The notes under the pieces were generated by a model that had not been told where the DNA came from, searched no databases, and saw only the letters and a list, made by a program, of their open reading frames with translations. A stretch of 64,000 bases of DNA from assembly GCA_002869065.1 (NCBI GenBank), contig PKTR01000005.1, forward strand, positions 1 to 64,000. The letters run 5' to 3'. A program made the translations under genes and the position numbers. The stretch comes from Hyphomicrobiales bacterium (GTDB lineage: Bacteria > Pseudomonadota > Alphaproteobacteria > Rhizobiales > Rhodobiaceae). Below are positions 7,650 to 15,685 of the stretch, in pieces (the stretch's first letter is position 1; the number at the start of each line of letters is the position of its first letter).

Positions 7650-9077
7650 ATGCGCAAGTCGATCAAACTGGCTCTGTTGGCCGGCAGCGCGCTCGGCATC
7701 ACCGTCCTCGCCGATGCGTCCGGCGCTCTCAGCCCGGCAAACGGCATCGCGCTCGCCTTCTTCGGCAATTACGCCGCCAACGGCCGCGTCGCAGCGGTGC
7801 TGCCGCGTAGCGCCAACGATGCAAACACCTCGGGCTTTGTGCGCAGCTGGACCCCGGTCAGCGGATCGGAGGACCGGTCCGCAACGCCTTCGCGCAACGC
7901 ACCCGCCGAAACCCGGACGGCGCAGGCTCAGGCCCCCACACCGGCCTCGCCCTACACCAATTATCCGCCGCTCGACTTCGACCCCGAAAAGGCAGTTTCA
8001 GGCGGCTTCTCGATGACGGTTACGCAGGGCGTGTCGTCCCACAACGCGTTCAATCAGCCGATGCAGCCGCCGGCTCCGCCGCAATACACGCCGCCGCAGC
8101 CGCCAGCACCGCCGCAATTCGCGCAGCCGGAACCGCCGAAGCCGCCGCGGCCGCCGGAGCCGCCGAAATTCGGCCCCTATCCGGAGCTGCCGAAGCCGGC
8201 CTACCAGCCGCCGCGCCAGGCCGCGCCGGCCTATGCACAGCCTAACTACGCGCAACCCGCCTACCAGGCACCGGCGTATCAGGCACCGGCGTATCAGGCT
8301 CCGGCGTATCAGGCTCCGGCGTATCAGCCGCCACGCCCGGCAGCCCGCCCGGCTCCGCGTCCGCAACCCTACGCAGCGCCGCAATACGGCTATCCGCAGC
8401 CCTATGGCGCAGCGCCCGCCTACCAGCAGCCCGCCTACCAGCAGCCCGCATACCAGCAGCCGGCCTACCGGCAGCCCGCGTATCCGCAGGCACCGGCCGC
8501 GCCGGCTTATCCCTACGCCGCGCCGGGCTATCCGGGTGGCCAGTGGCAGGCACCACAGCCGCCTTACGGCTACGCACCGCCCGCACCCTATGCACCGCAG
8601 CCGGTCGCACCGCGCTCCAGCCTTGAAACAGGCAAGAACGTCGCCCGTGCCGGCTCGGTATACGACCCGTCCGGCCGCTACGGCGCCTATCCGGCACTGC
8701 CGGGCGAGGCACGCCGCGCAACACCGGCCCGCCAACCCGCACCGCGCCGCGATCCGAGCGCCAACGGCCAGTTTGCCCGCGGCGTCTATCCCGACGCGTC
8801 GGGTACCGGCGCTCCGGAAATGGCGGCGCGCAATCCCTGGACCATGGACAGCACGGCGCTTGCCGCCTGGCAGCCGGGCTGGCGCCCCGCGCCGAAGGCC
8901 AGCGCCCAGGCGCGCAGCATCGCGCCGCTGCGTATAGAGCCGCGCCGCGCGAAGCCGGCGCCGCAGGCCTCCGCCGTGCAGCCCTTTCATGGCCCCTATC
9001 CGCCGCTTGGAGCCGACGACTTCATCGCGCCCGTCGCCTCGGCGACCGGCAGCTACGCCCTCGCCGCCTGGCGCTGA
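7650..9077 (+). CDS. Exported Pro/Ala/Tyr-rich low-complexity protein
   Basis: The 475-residue product begins with a signal peptide (MRKSIKLALLAGSALGITVL). A central region about 200 residues long is built of Pro-rich repeats: first PPAPPQ and PPKPP units, then tandem AYQAP and AYQQP pentapeptides. The C-terminal part is more ordinary and contains repeated GPYPPL and GRYGAYPALPG elements; the phrase YPPL recurs three times. I recognise no enzyme domain. Such a chain is likely extended or disordered, and could span the periplasm, bind the cell wall or act as a matrix protein. Tight coupling to the RND gene suggests a shared job. Confidence 0.75.
   Translation: MRKSIKLALLAGSALGITVLADASGALSPANGIALAFFGNYAANGRVAAVLPRSANDANTSGFVRSWTPVSGSEDRSATPSRNAPAETRTAQAQAPTPASPYTNYPPLDFDPEKAVSGGFSMTVTQGVSSHNAFNQPMQPPAPPQYTPPQPPAPPQFAQPEPPKPPRPPEPPKFGPYPELPKPAYQPPRQAAPAYAQPNYAQPAYQAPAYQAPAYQAPAYQAPAYQPPRPAARPAPRPQPYAAPQYGYPQPYGAAPAYQQPAYQQPAYQQPAYRQPAYPQAPAAPAYPYAAPGYPGGQWQAPQPPYGYAPPAPYAPQPVAPRSSLETGKNVARAGSVYDPSGRYGAYPALPGEARRATPARQPAPRRDPSANGQFARGVYPDASGTGAPEMAARNPWTMDSTALAAWQPGWRPAPKASAQARSIAPLRIEPRRAKPAPQASAVQPFHGPYPPLGADDFIAPVASATGSYALAAWR
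8262..8480. repeat. Tandem 15-bp coding repeats (AYQAP then AYQQP)
   Basis: Five near-identical 15-bp units coding AYQAP lie at about 8262-8330. A second block at about 8419-8480 encodes AYQQP units. The units differ by only one or two third-position changes, so they arose by recent duplication or are kept alike by recombination. Confidence 0.8.
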
Positions 9078-9102
9078 GCGAACCCGAACCGGAGACACAC
9101 GC

Positions 9103-9978
9103 GTGAAACACGCCGTCGCCATATCGCTGCTGACACTGGGGACCGCCCTTTCGGTGCCCGGCCAGGTGCTGGCGGACAACCCGTGGGCCGCTGCGCCCGC
9201 GCCGTCCCCGCGCCCGGACGTCGTGGCGCCCGACGGCACCAATGTGTTCTCCGGTCAGGCCAATTCCCCGTCCGCGGCGGAGGATTGGAACAACGTAACC
9301 CCGCCGGACACAAGCACGGGTGAGAGCAGCTACACGCCACCGGCCTATACGGCGCCTGCAACCGAAGAGCCAGCCTACACAGCGCCCGTCTACAGCGCGC
9401 CGACCTATCAGCAGCCCGCCCTGACACCGGGCACCGGTGCTCCGTTCGCGACCGGCTATCCCGGCGCGGGTTATCCGGCTTACGGCTATCCGGTCGGGGC
9501 TTATCTGGGCGGCGGATATCCGCTCGGAGGCTACCCGCTGCCTGGATACACCGGCCTCGCCTATCCGGGATACGGCACGCTGACGCCAGGCCTCAACGCC
9601 TACGGCCTGCCGCTCGCGGCCGGCGCCTACCCGTACGGCTATGGCGCCCCCGGCTTTTACGGACAGAACGGCCTCTACGGACAGAACGGCCTCTATGGGC
9701 AGAATGGCCTGTATGGGCAGAACGGCCTCAATGGCCTCTATGGCGCGCCGGGCCTGTGGGGTTCGCCGACCGGTCTTTATGGCGCACCCGCCAGCCTCTA
9801 CGGCACACCCTACTCCGGCCTCGGCGGCCCGCTTAGCGGCTGGGGAACGCCCGGCGGCTGGGGCGGTCCGTCCAGCGGGTGGGGCACGCCCGGCGGTTTC
9901 GGAAATCCAATCAATCGCTGGGCCGGCCCGTTCGGCGGTGGCGGTGGGCCTTGGGGAGGATCTCCCTTTGGCTGGTAA
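9103..9978 (+). CDS. Exported Gly/Tyr/Pro-rich protein with GQNGLY repeats
   Basis: I placed the start at the GTG at 9103, because GGAGA precedes it and it yields a clear signal peptide (VKHAVAISLLTLGTALSVPG, cleaved near VLAD). The mature chain (about 270 residues) shifts from PAYTAP-type units to GYP-rich units, four exact GQNGLY repeats, and a Gly/Trp/Pro-rich end (GGWGGPSSGWG). The composition resembles Gly/Tyr-rich structural proteins of envelopes and sulfur globules, but no domain is recognised. It lies 25 nt after the previous gene. The longer frame starting upstream would overlap that gene and lose the signal peptide at the terminus. Confidence 0.72.
   Translation: MKHAVAISLLTLGTALSVPGQVLADNPWAAAPAPSPRPDVVAPDGTNVFSGQANSPSAAEDWNNVTPPDTSTGESSYTPPAYTAPATEEPAYTAPVYSAPTYQQPALTPGTGAPFATGYPGAGYPAYGYPVGAYLGGGYPLGGYPLPGYTGLAYPGYGTLTPGLNAYGLPLAAGAYPYGYGAPGFYGQNGLYGQNGLYGQNGLYGQNGLNGLYGAPGLWGSPTGLYGAPASLYGTPYSGLGGPLSGWGTPGGWGGPSSGWGTPGGFGNPINRWAGPFGGGGGPWGGSPFGW
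9661..9732. repeat. Four tandem 18-bp units coding GQNGLY
   Basis: Four back-to-back 18-bp units starting GGACAGAACGGC or GGGCAGAATGGC encode GQNGLY. They differ by a few synonymous bases only, so the peptide repeat is under selection or the duplication is recent. Confidence 0.85.
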
Positions 9979-9996
9979 CGACAGAATTTCACGAAT

Positions 9997-10014
9997 CCGG
10001 ACGATCACGTCCGG
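9997..10014 (+). promoter_or_regulatory. Short hairpin after the GQNGLY gene
   Basis: CCGGACG-ATCA-CGTCCGG is a perfect 7-bp stem with a four-base loop. No U-run follows, so it looks like an mRNA-stabilising or processing hairpin, not a terminator. Confidence 0.5.
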
Positions 10015-10017
10015 TCA

Positions 10018-10083
10018 GGTTGCGGATGACTCTCCCTCCGTCCGCAATCCTTTGAAAGGGGCGAGGGAGAAGCTCTCAAGGAG
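10018..10083 (+). promoter_or_regulatory. Possible H-type pseudoknot leader ahead of the sulfur-globule-like gene
   Basis: Stem 1 pairs 10018-10026 with 10041-10049 (GGTTGCGGA with TCCGCAATC, one G-U). Its loop holds TCTCCCTC (10031-10038), which can pair over 8 bases with GAGGGAGA at 10063-10070. The ribosome site AAGGAG (10078-10083) comes directly after. Both pairings are seen in the sequence; that they form a regulatory pseudoknot is inference, and it matches no riboswitch class I can name. Confidence 0.45.
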
Positions 10084-10090
10084 TAAGGTA

Positions 10091-10483
10091 ATGATCAAGA
10101 ATCTTCTGAAGGCGACGGCTCTGGCCGGTGTGCTCGGCTTGTCCGCGCTCTCGCTGACCTCGGGCGATGCCCAGGCTTGGTGGGGCGGTCCCTGGGGCGG
10201 TGGCCCGTGGGGCGGTGGTCCTTGGAATGGCAACGGCTGGGGCAATGGCGACTTCAGCATGAACTTCTCGGGTCGCGGCAACGGCAACGGCTACGGCTAT
10301 GGCCATCCGGGCGGTTACTACGGTGGTTATCCGGGCTACTACGGTGGCGGCTATGCCCCGTATGGCTACGGCGCTCCGTACGGCTATGCCCCGCCCCCGC
10401 CGCCGCCGATGCCGGCCCCGGCTGCTCCGGCGGCCCCGGCTGCTCCGGCTGCTCCGGCGGCCCCTGAGGCTCCGGCCCAGTAA
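10091..10483 (+). CDS. Sulfur-globule-protein-like exported Gly/Tyr-rich protein
   Basis: The 130-residue product has a signal peptide (MIKNLLKATALAGVLGLSAL, cleavage near AQA). The mature part starts WWGGPWGGGPWGGGPW, continues with GDFSMNFSGRGNGNGYGYG and GYP/GYG units, and ends in PPPPPP and APA repeats. Tandem GGPW, an MNF segment, then a Gly/Tyr tail recall the envelope proteins of sulfur globules in sulfur-oxidising bacteria. The start is fixed by AAGGAG seven bases upstream. I call it sulfur-globule-like on composition and motif order, not on proven homology. It could equally be a general surface matrix protein. No sulfur-oxidation genes are in the window. Confidence 0.6.
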   Translation: MIKNLLKATALAGVLGLSALSLTSGDAQAWWGGPWGGGPWGGGPWNGNGWGNGDFSMNFSGRGNGNGYGYGHPGGYYGGYPGYYGGGYAPYGYGAPYGYAPPPPPPMPAPAAPAAPAAPAAPAAPEAPAQ

Positions 10484-10497
10484 GACCACGGGATGGA

Positions 10498-10571
10498 GAC
10501 GAGTGCCGGATCACCTTCCCCGGCATTCGTCCTCTCCCGCAGCGCGGCGGCCGGAGATAGGGCCGGCCGCC
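10498..10571 (+). promoter_or_regulatory. Two consecutive hairpins between the Gly/Tyr-rich and LolA-like genes
   Basis: A 12-bp stem (10498-10509 with 10520-10531, one G-U) is followed by a perfect 9-bp stem (10546-10554 with 10563-10571). Neither has a U-run. They may protect or process the upstream message, or weaken transcription into the next gene, which starts 146 bases later. Confidence 0.5.
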
Positions 10572-10716
10572 AGCGCATGCTTGCCGGAAAACTCCTGACA
10601 ACAAGCCGGCGAGACGTTACCCGGAAAACCCGATCACCAGAGTCGGAAGCGCTTGAGTGTCGCGCCATAGAGCCAAACCGGTTCGGTCCGCTGCTTGAGA
10701 CGAGAAAGGCGAGGAA

Positions 10717-11721
10717 ATGCGCAAGACGAAATCACTTACCGGTCTCATCATCGGCGCCCTGACCCTGCTCGGCGCGGGAACGGCAGTTGCCGGTCCGGTC
10801 GAATTCAGCGCCGACGCGAAGATTACCCAACCCGGCGCGGGCGCCCAGACGGGAACGCTCTATGTTTCCGAACGCGGCATGCGCCTTGAAGCCGAACACA
10901 ACGGCCGCAAGATCGTCGAGATCCGGCTGCCGAAGGAGCAGGTCAACCGGATCCTGTTCCCCGACGACAAGACCTACGTCGAGATGCCGCTGCCGCCGGG
11001 CATGACCGCTGGCGCGACCCAGAAAGACAAACCCTGCGAAACCTCCGAGATGATCGCCTGCGAACAGGGCGATGACGAGGAGCTGGATGGCGCGAAGCTG
11101 CAGACCTGGACCGTCAAGCCGACCGGCGCGCCGAGCGGCATCAAGGTTTGGTGGGATGCGACACGCAAGATGCCGATCCGCCAGATGTTCCCCGATGGAC
11201 GCTCCATTCAGGCGACCATGAAGGGCTCTGAGACCTTCGCCGACCGTTCCGTCGAGCGCTGGGAGATCTCCTTCCAGATGCCGGGTGCCCCGGCCCAGAC
11301 CGGCACCATCCTGCACGATCCCGAATACGGGCTGAACGTGTTTGAAGGCCTACCGGGCGGCATGCAGCGCGAGCTGCGCAACGTCAAGATGGGTGCGCCC
11401 GACGCGGCCCTGTTCGAGGTGCCCGAAGGCTACACCATGATGGGTCAGCCGCCGCAGGATGCCCAGCAGATGCAGCAGCCGCAGCCGCAACAGGTGCAGC
11501 CGCAACAAATGCAGCATCCGCAGATGCAGCGCCCGCAACAGCCCTACCCCTACGGCGGATCGGCCGGTTATCCGGCACCGCAGCCGCAGGCCTACGGGCA
11601 GCCTTACCCGGCGCCGTATCCGCGCCAGCCCTACCCGGCTCAGCCGTATCCCCCGCAGCCTTATCCCGGTCAGCCGTATCCCGCACCCTATGGCGCGGCA
11701 CCCGGCCAGCCGCCCCGGTAA
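10717..11721 (+). CDS. Exported LolA-like/DUF4412-type protein with Pro/Gln/Tyr-rich tail
   Basis: The 334-residue protein starts with a signal peptide (ending near TAVAG). Residues 25-230 form a beta-rich domain: GTLYVSERGMRLEAE, IRLPKEQVNRILFPDDKTYVEMP, VWWDATRKMPIRQ. That order resembles the DUF4412/LolA-like half-barrel that handles lipids in the periplasm. Two Cys (in KPCETSEMIACEQGDD) could form a disulfide. The last 100 residues are Pro/Gln/Tyr-rich with MQQPQPQQ and QPYPAPYP units, like the three proteins upstream. GAGGAA lies a few bases before the ATG. It closes the apparent operon before a strong terminator. A lipid-binding role would fit the SCP2-like and RND genes. Confidence 0.65.
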   Translation: MRKTKSLTGLIIGALTLLGAGTAVAGPVEFSADAKITQPGAGAQTGTLYVSERGMRLEAEHNGRKIVEIRLPKEQVNRILFPDDKTYVEMPLPPGMTAGATQKDKPCETSEMIACEQGDDEELDGAKLQTWTVKPTGAPSGIKVWWDATRKMPIRQMFPDGRSIQATMKGSETFADRSVERWEISFQMPGAPAQTGTILHDPEYGLNVFEGLPGGMQRELRNVKMGAPDAALFEVPEGYTMMGQPPQDAQQMQQPQPQQVQPQQMQHPQMQRPQQPYPYGGSAGYPAPQPQAYGQPYPAPYPRQPYPAQPYPPQPYPGQPYPAPYGAAPGQPPR

Positions 11722-11744
11722 GGCACAGCGGAAATCGAACGAAC

Positions 11745-11776
11745 AAAGCCGGCGTGGTACCCCACGCCGGCTTTTT
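11745..11776 (+). terminator. Rho-independent terminator, probably shared by convergent genes
   Basis: A perfect 13-bp stem (11745-11757 with 11762-11774) with loop TACC ends in TTTTT. It closes the efflux/low-complexity gene run. On the other strand the same stem ends in TTT, so it may also serve the convergent FAA-hydrolase gene. Confidence 0.9.
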
Positions 11777-11798
11777 GCTGTCCGCATTGATGCCGATG

Positions 11799-12647
11799 TC
11801 AGCCGGGATAGGCGACCGCGGTCTGGTCCTGCTCGCCGAGCCCCCCAACGCCGAGGCGTAGCGTATCGCCGGCCGTCAGGAACCGCGGCGGCTTCATGCC
11901 CATGCCGACACCCGACGGCGTTCCCGTCGCGATGATATCGCCCGGCTGCAGCGCCATGAACTGCGACAGATGGCTGATGATTTCGGCCACCGAGAAGATC
12001 ATGTCGCCGGTCGATTCGTCCTGCACCCGCGTGCCGTTGAGCTCGAGCCACAGATTGAGCGCCTGCGGGTCGGCGACCTCGTCGGCCGTCACCAGATAGG
12101 GACCGATCGGACCGAACGACGGCGCCGACTTGCCCTTGATCCACTGACCGCCGCGCTCGATCTGGAACGCCCGCTCCGAAACGTCGTTGATGACGCAATA
12201 GCCGGCGACCACCGACAGCGCATCGGAGACGGAGACATGCTCGACGTGAGCGCCGATGACGACGCCGAGTTCCACTTCCCAGTCGGTTTTTTCCGACCCC
12301 TTCGGGATGATCACCGGATCGTTCGGCCCCGACAGCGCCGAGACCGCCTTGGAAAACAGGATCGGCTCGACCGGTTTCGCCATGCCAGCCTCTTCCGCGT
12401 GCTTGGCGTAGTTGAGGCCGATGCAGAAGAAGTTCGGCACCGAGGAAAGGCACGAACCGGTGCGCTGCTCGCCCTCGACCACCGGCAGCGTCGAGAGATC
12501 GAGCGCCTTCAGCTTGTCGAGGCCGGCGAACGAAACCGTCTCCGGCCCGAGATCGGCAATCACGCCGGAAAGATCGCGAATGCGCCCGTCAGCATCGAGC
12601 GCGCCGGGTTTTTCCGATCCCTTCGGACCGTATCGAAGCAGCTTCAT
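11799..12647 (-). CDS. Fumarylacetoacetate hydrolase family protein
   Basis: The 282-residue product is a member of the FAH superfamily (2-oxo acid hydrolases, decarboxylases and isomerases). An N-terminal 70-residue domain (MKLLRYGPKGSEKPGALD) leads to the catalytic core with NFFCIGLNYAKHAEE, then DWEVELGVVIG (acidic metal ligands) and PGDIIATGTPSGVG, the conserved late motif. The short form with these motifs is typical of ureidoglycolate lyase and 2,4-diketo-3-deoxy-fuconate hydrolase relatives; exact substrate is not readable. It is divergent from the 3-hydroxyanthranilate dioxygenase gene, so it could act on ring-cleavage products of that pathway. Confidence 0.92.
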   Translation of the reverse strand: MKLLRYGPKGSEKPGALDADGRIRDLSGVIADLGPETVSFAGLDKLKALDLSTLPVVEGEQRTGSCLSSVPNFFCIGLNYAKHAEEAGMAKPVEPILFSKAVSALSGPNDPVIIPKGSEKTDWEVELGVVIGAHVEHVSVSDALSVVAGYCVINDVSERAFQIERGGQWIKGKSAPSFGPIGPYLVTADEVADPQALNLWLELNGTRVQDESTGDMIFSVAEIISHLSQFMALQPGDIIATGTPSGVGMGMKPPRFLTAGDTLRLGVGGLGEQDQTAVAYPG

Positions 12648-12894
12648 CGCCTTGTCCCTTTTCTTTCAGTCACGCACGCCGACAGGTATCCCGCCCGGCA
12701 TGGCGTTGGATTTCGCGTTCACCTAATCTTGCCCGGGCGACAATGGCAAGCGAGGCGATTGCACAACACCTTTTCCACCTTCGTCACCCCCCTCGCCGCG
12801 ATCGCATTCCGTATTTCAGCAAAAACCGCTTGAACCGGAGCGCTCCACACGAAATCCTGCTGACTGCAGAAAATGACGCCGACAGGAGCCTCCG

Positions 12895-13458
12895 ATGACC
12901 CAGCATCCCCGCTTGAAAGCCTTCAACTTCCAAAAATGGGTCGAGGACAATGCCGACCAGTTGAAGCCGCCGGTCGGCAACAAGCTGCTGCACGAGGACA
13001 CCGGCATGATCGTCATGGTCGTCGGCGGCCCCAACACCCGCGTCGATTTCCATGATGACCCGGTCGAGGAATGGTTCTTCCAGGTCAAGGGCGACATGAT
13101 GCTGAAGATCGCCGACGGCGGAAAGATCTACGATGTGCCGGTCCGCGAGGGCGAAGTGTTCATGCTGCCGCCGCACACCATCCACGCGCCGCAGCGCCCG
13201 CAGGAAGGGTCCATCGGCATCGTCGTCGAAAGCCCGCGAATGATGGGCATGAAGGAAGGCTTCGAGTGGTACTGCTTCAACTGCGAGGCCCGCGTGCACC
13301 GCGTCGAGGTCTCGCTCGGCGGCGCCGAAGGCATCGTCACCGCCCTGCCGAAGATCTACGACGCCTTCCACGAGGACATGGACGCCCGCACCTGCCCGAA
13401 CTGCGGCACCGTCCACCCCGGCAAGGGCAAGCCGCCGGAAGGCTGGGTCCAGCTCTGA
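12895..13458 (+). CDS. nbaC: 3-hydroxyanthranilate 3,4-dioxygenase
   Basis: This 187-residue cupin cleaves 3-hydroxyanthranilate with O2 to 2-amino-3-carboxymuconate semialdehyde. All expected active-site residues are present: iron ligands His53, Glu59 and His97, substrate Arg49 and Arg101, and Glu112. A second, rubredoxin-like iron site is formed by Cys127, Cys130, Cys167 and Cys170, as in bacterial enzymes. AGGAG lies a few bases before the ATG. It leads a short same-strand run with a molybdenum hydroxylase and a DapA-family gene. No kynureninase or ACMS decarboxylase gene is in the window, so the pathway is not complete here. Confidence 0.95.
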   Translation: MTQHPRLKAFNFQKWVEDNADQLKPPVGNKLLHEDTGMIVMVVGGPNTRVDFHDDPVEEWFFQVKGDMMLKIADGGKIYDVPVREGEVFMLPPHTIHAPQRPQEGSIGIVVESPRMMGMKEGFEWYCFNCEARVHRVEVSLGGAEGIVTALPKIYDAFHEDMDARTCPNCGTVHPGKGKPPEGWVQL

Positions 13459-13483
13459 GCAGACAAAAAGCACCGGCCAGGCA

Positions 13484-15685
13484 ATGAGCGATACTCCCTC
13501 GCAACCGCGATCGGCGCCGCATAACGGCGACCGGCTCGGCGACAGCCGTCGCCGGGTCGAGGACGCACGCCTCGTCACCGGCAAGGGACGCTTCACCGAC
13601 GATGTCGTGCTCGAGGGCGCGCTTCGCGTCGCCTTCGTGCGCAGCGCCTATGCCCATGGCTGCCTTGCCGCCGTCGACACGCTGGAAGCCGAAGGAATGC
13701 CGGGCGTCGCGGCAGTCTTCACCGGCCCCGACGTACAGGACCTCGGCTGCCTTGCCGTCAATCCGCTGTTCGAGGGCATCAAATGCCCGCCCTTCCCGGT
13801 GATCGCCTGCGGGCGGGTGCGCGCGGTCGGCCAGCCGGTCGCCGCGATCCTTGCCGACACCGCGCCGCGCGCCGCCGACGCCGCCGAATGGGTCAGTGTC
13901 GACATCACGCCCGAGCCCGCCGCCCTGACGCTTGATCCCAGCGAGGATGCACCGGCGCTGTTTGCCGAGATCGAGAACAATCAGGCGATTTCGACCTCAT
14001 GGCGGACGGGCGATGCCGCAAGCGCATTCGAGCGTACCGCTCACGTGGTCTCGGCGCGGATCGAGCACGCCCGCGTCTCGCCGGCACCGCTCGAGCCGCG
14101 CACCGCAGCCGCCGACTACGACGCAGAAAACGACCGCCTCACGATCTGGATGTCGACCCAGACGCCGCACCGCGCCCGCAACGAGCTCGCCCGCATCCTG
14201 CATCGTGAGCAGGGCAGCATCCGCGTCATCGCCACCGATGTCGGCGGCGCCTTTGGCATGAAGGGATCGCTGTTCCCGGAAGAAGTCTTCGTCGCCTGGG
14301 CAGCGATCAAACTGGCCCGCCCCGTGCGCTGGACCGCGACGCGCAGCGAGGAATTCCTTTCGGCAACGCATGGCCGTGGCGCCACCAATGAAGGCCGCCT
14401 CGCGCTCGACGACGAAGGACGCTTCCTAGCGCTTGAAGCCCGCATCGCCTGCCCGCTCGGCCACTGGCTACCGTTCAGCGCCGCCGTCCCGCCCTACAAT
14501 GCCGGCCGCATCCTGCCCGGCCCCTACGCCATCGATACCGTCGACATCGAAGCCCGTGCATTCGTCACCACGACAACCGCCGTCGGCATCTATCGCGGCG
14601 CCGGGAGGCCCGAGGCCGCCGCCCTTATGGAACGCCTCGTCAACGAGGCGGCAGCGGCCACCCGCATCGATCCGCTCGAACTGCGCCGCCGCAATCTGGT
14701 GCCACCGCAGGAAATGCCACACCGGAGCCCCACCGGGATCACGCTCGATTCCGGCGACTACCCGGCAACGCTGGACAGACTCGCGGAGCTGTCCGGCTAC
14801 GACGCGCTGCGCGCCGACTGCGAACGCCGCCGTGCCAATGGCGAAATCGTCGGTATCGGCCTTGCCTTTTACGTCGAACCCTCGGGCGTTGGCTGGGAAA
14901 CAGCGGAGGTGCGCTGGGAGCCGGACGGCACCATCACCGGCATCACCGGCAGTTCGGCGCAGGGCCAGGGCCGCGAGACCGCCTTCGCCCAGATCCTCGC
15001 CGAGGTTTTCGATGTTCCCGCCGATATCGTCACCATCCGCCACGGCGATACGTCGCTGATCGCCGACGGCATCGGCGCGCTAGCCAGCCGCTCCACCCCG
15101 ATCGGCGGCAGCGCACTCTACGAGGCGGCCTGCAAGGTGCGCGACCGGCTGCGCCAGACACCCGAATGCGCCGACACGATCTCGGAATCCGTTGTCTACA
15201 CCGCCGACGGCGAAGCCTGGGGCTATGGCTGTCACCTCGCCGTACTGGCGATCGATCCCGAAACCGGCACGCCGACCATCGAGACGCTGATCTGCGTCGA
15301 CGATGCCGGCACGCTGATCAATCCGATGCTCGCCGAAGGCCAGGTGCGCGGCGGCATCGCGCAGGGTTTCGGCGAAGCGATGATGGAACGCATCGTCTAT
15401 GACGGCGACGGCCAGCTCGTCACCGGCTCGTTCATGGACTACGCCATGCCGCGCGCCTCCGACCTGCCGCCGGTCACCGTCGCCAAGACGCAGACGCCAT
15501 CGACCGTCAATCTGATCGGCGCCAAGGGCATCGGCGAGGCCGGCACCATCGGCGCGCCTGCCGCCATCCTCAACGCCGCCTATGACGCGCTGCGCCCGCT
15601 CGGCGTAGACCGCATCGACATGCCGCTGACACCGGACAAGCTCTGGACCGCCATTGCCGCCACAAGGACAACGGGAACGTCATGA
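13484..15685 (+). CDS. Molybdenum hydroxylase large subunit (xanthine/CO dehydrogenase family), orphan
   Basis: This is the molybdopterin-binding subunit of the xanthine dehydrogenase family. The N-terminal a/b hammerhead domain (about 20-130) starts with RRRVEDARLVTGKGRFTDD, and the molybdenum-binding part contains VGGAFGMKG, IYRGAGRPEAA and, near the end, GIGEAGTIG, whose Glu685 matches the catalytic glutamate. At 733 residues it is slightly shorter than usual (750-800). The FAD (medium) and 2Fe-2S (small) subunits that normally sit beside it are absent, so partners must come from elsewhere. The AYRGAGR-type loop points to form II or nicotinate/isoquinoline-type enzymes, not CO oxidation. 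Its stop overlaps the next start. Confidence 0.9.
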   Translation: MSDTPSQPRSAPHNGDRLGDSRRRVEDARLVTGKGRFTDDVVLEGALRVAFVRSAYAHGCLAAVDTLEAEGMPGVAAVFTGPDVQDLGCLAVNPLFEGIKCPPFPVIACGRVRAVGQPVAAILADTAPRAADAAEWVSVDITPEPAALTLDPSEDAPALFAEIENNQAISTSWRTGDAASAFERTAHVVSARIEHARVSPAPLEPRTAAADYDAENDRLTIWMSTQTPHRARNELARILHREQGSIRVIATDVGGAFGMKGSLFPEEVFVAWAAIKLARPVRWTATRSEEFLSATHGRGATNEGRLALDDEGRFLALEARIACPLGHWLPFSAAVPPYNAGRILPGPYAIDTVDIEARAFVTTTTAVGIYRGAGRPEAAALMERLVNEAAAATRIDPLELRRRNLVPPQEMPHRSPTGITLDSGDYPATLDRLAELSGYDALRADCERRRANGEIVGIGLAFYVEPSGVGWETAEVRWEPDGTITGITGSSAQGQGRETAFAQILAEVFDVPADIVTIRHGDTSLIADGIGALASRSTPIGGSALYEAACKVRDRLRQTPECADTISESVVYTADGEAWGYGCHLAVLAIDPETGTPTIETLICVDDAGTLINPMLAEGQVRGGIAQGFGEAMMERIVYDGDGQLVTGSFMDYAMPRASDLPPVTVAKTQTPSTVNLIGAKGIGEAGTIGAPAAILNAAYDALRPLGVDRIDMPLTPDKLWTAIAATRTTGTS

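Noticed and set aside
2375-7768. A minus-strand open frame of 1797 codons opposite the RND genes
   Set aside because: It is an antisense shadow in GC-rich DNA; the plus-strand genes have clear families, ribosome sites and codon use, and the shadow is composed of Arg/Gly/Asp-rich text with no domain.
8262-8480. CRISPR-like tandem repeats
   Set aside because: The units are back-to-back with no spacers and lie in frame within a coding region; they are protein repeats.
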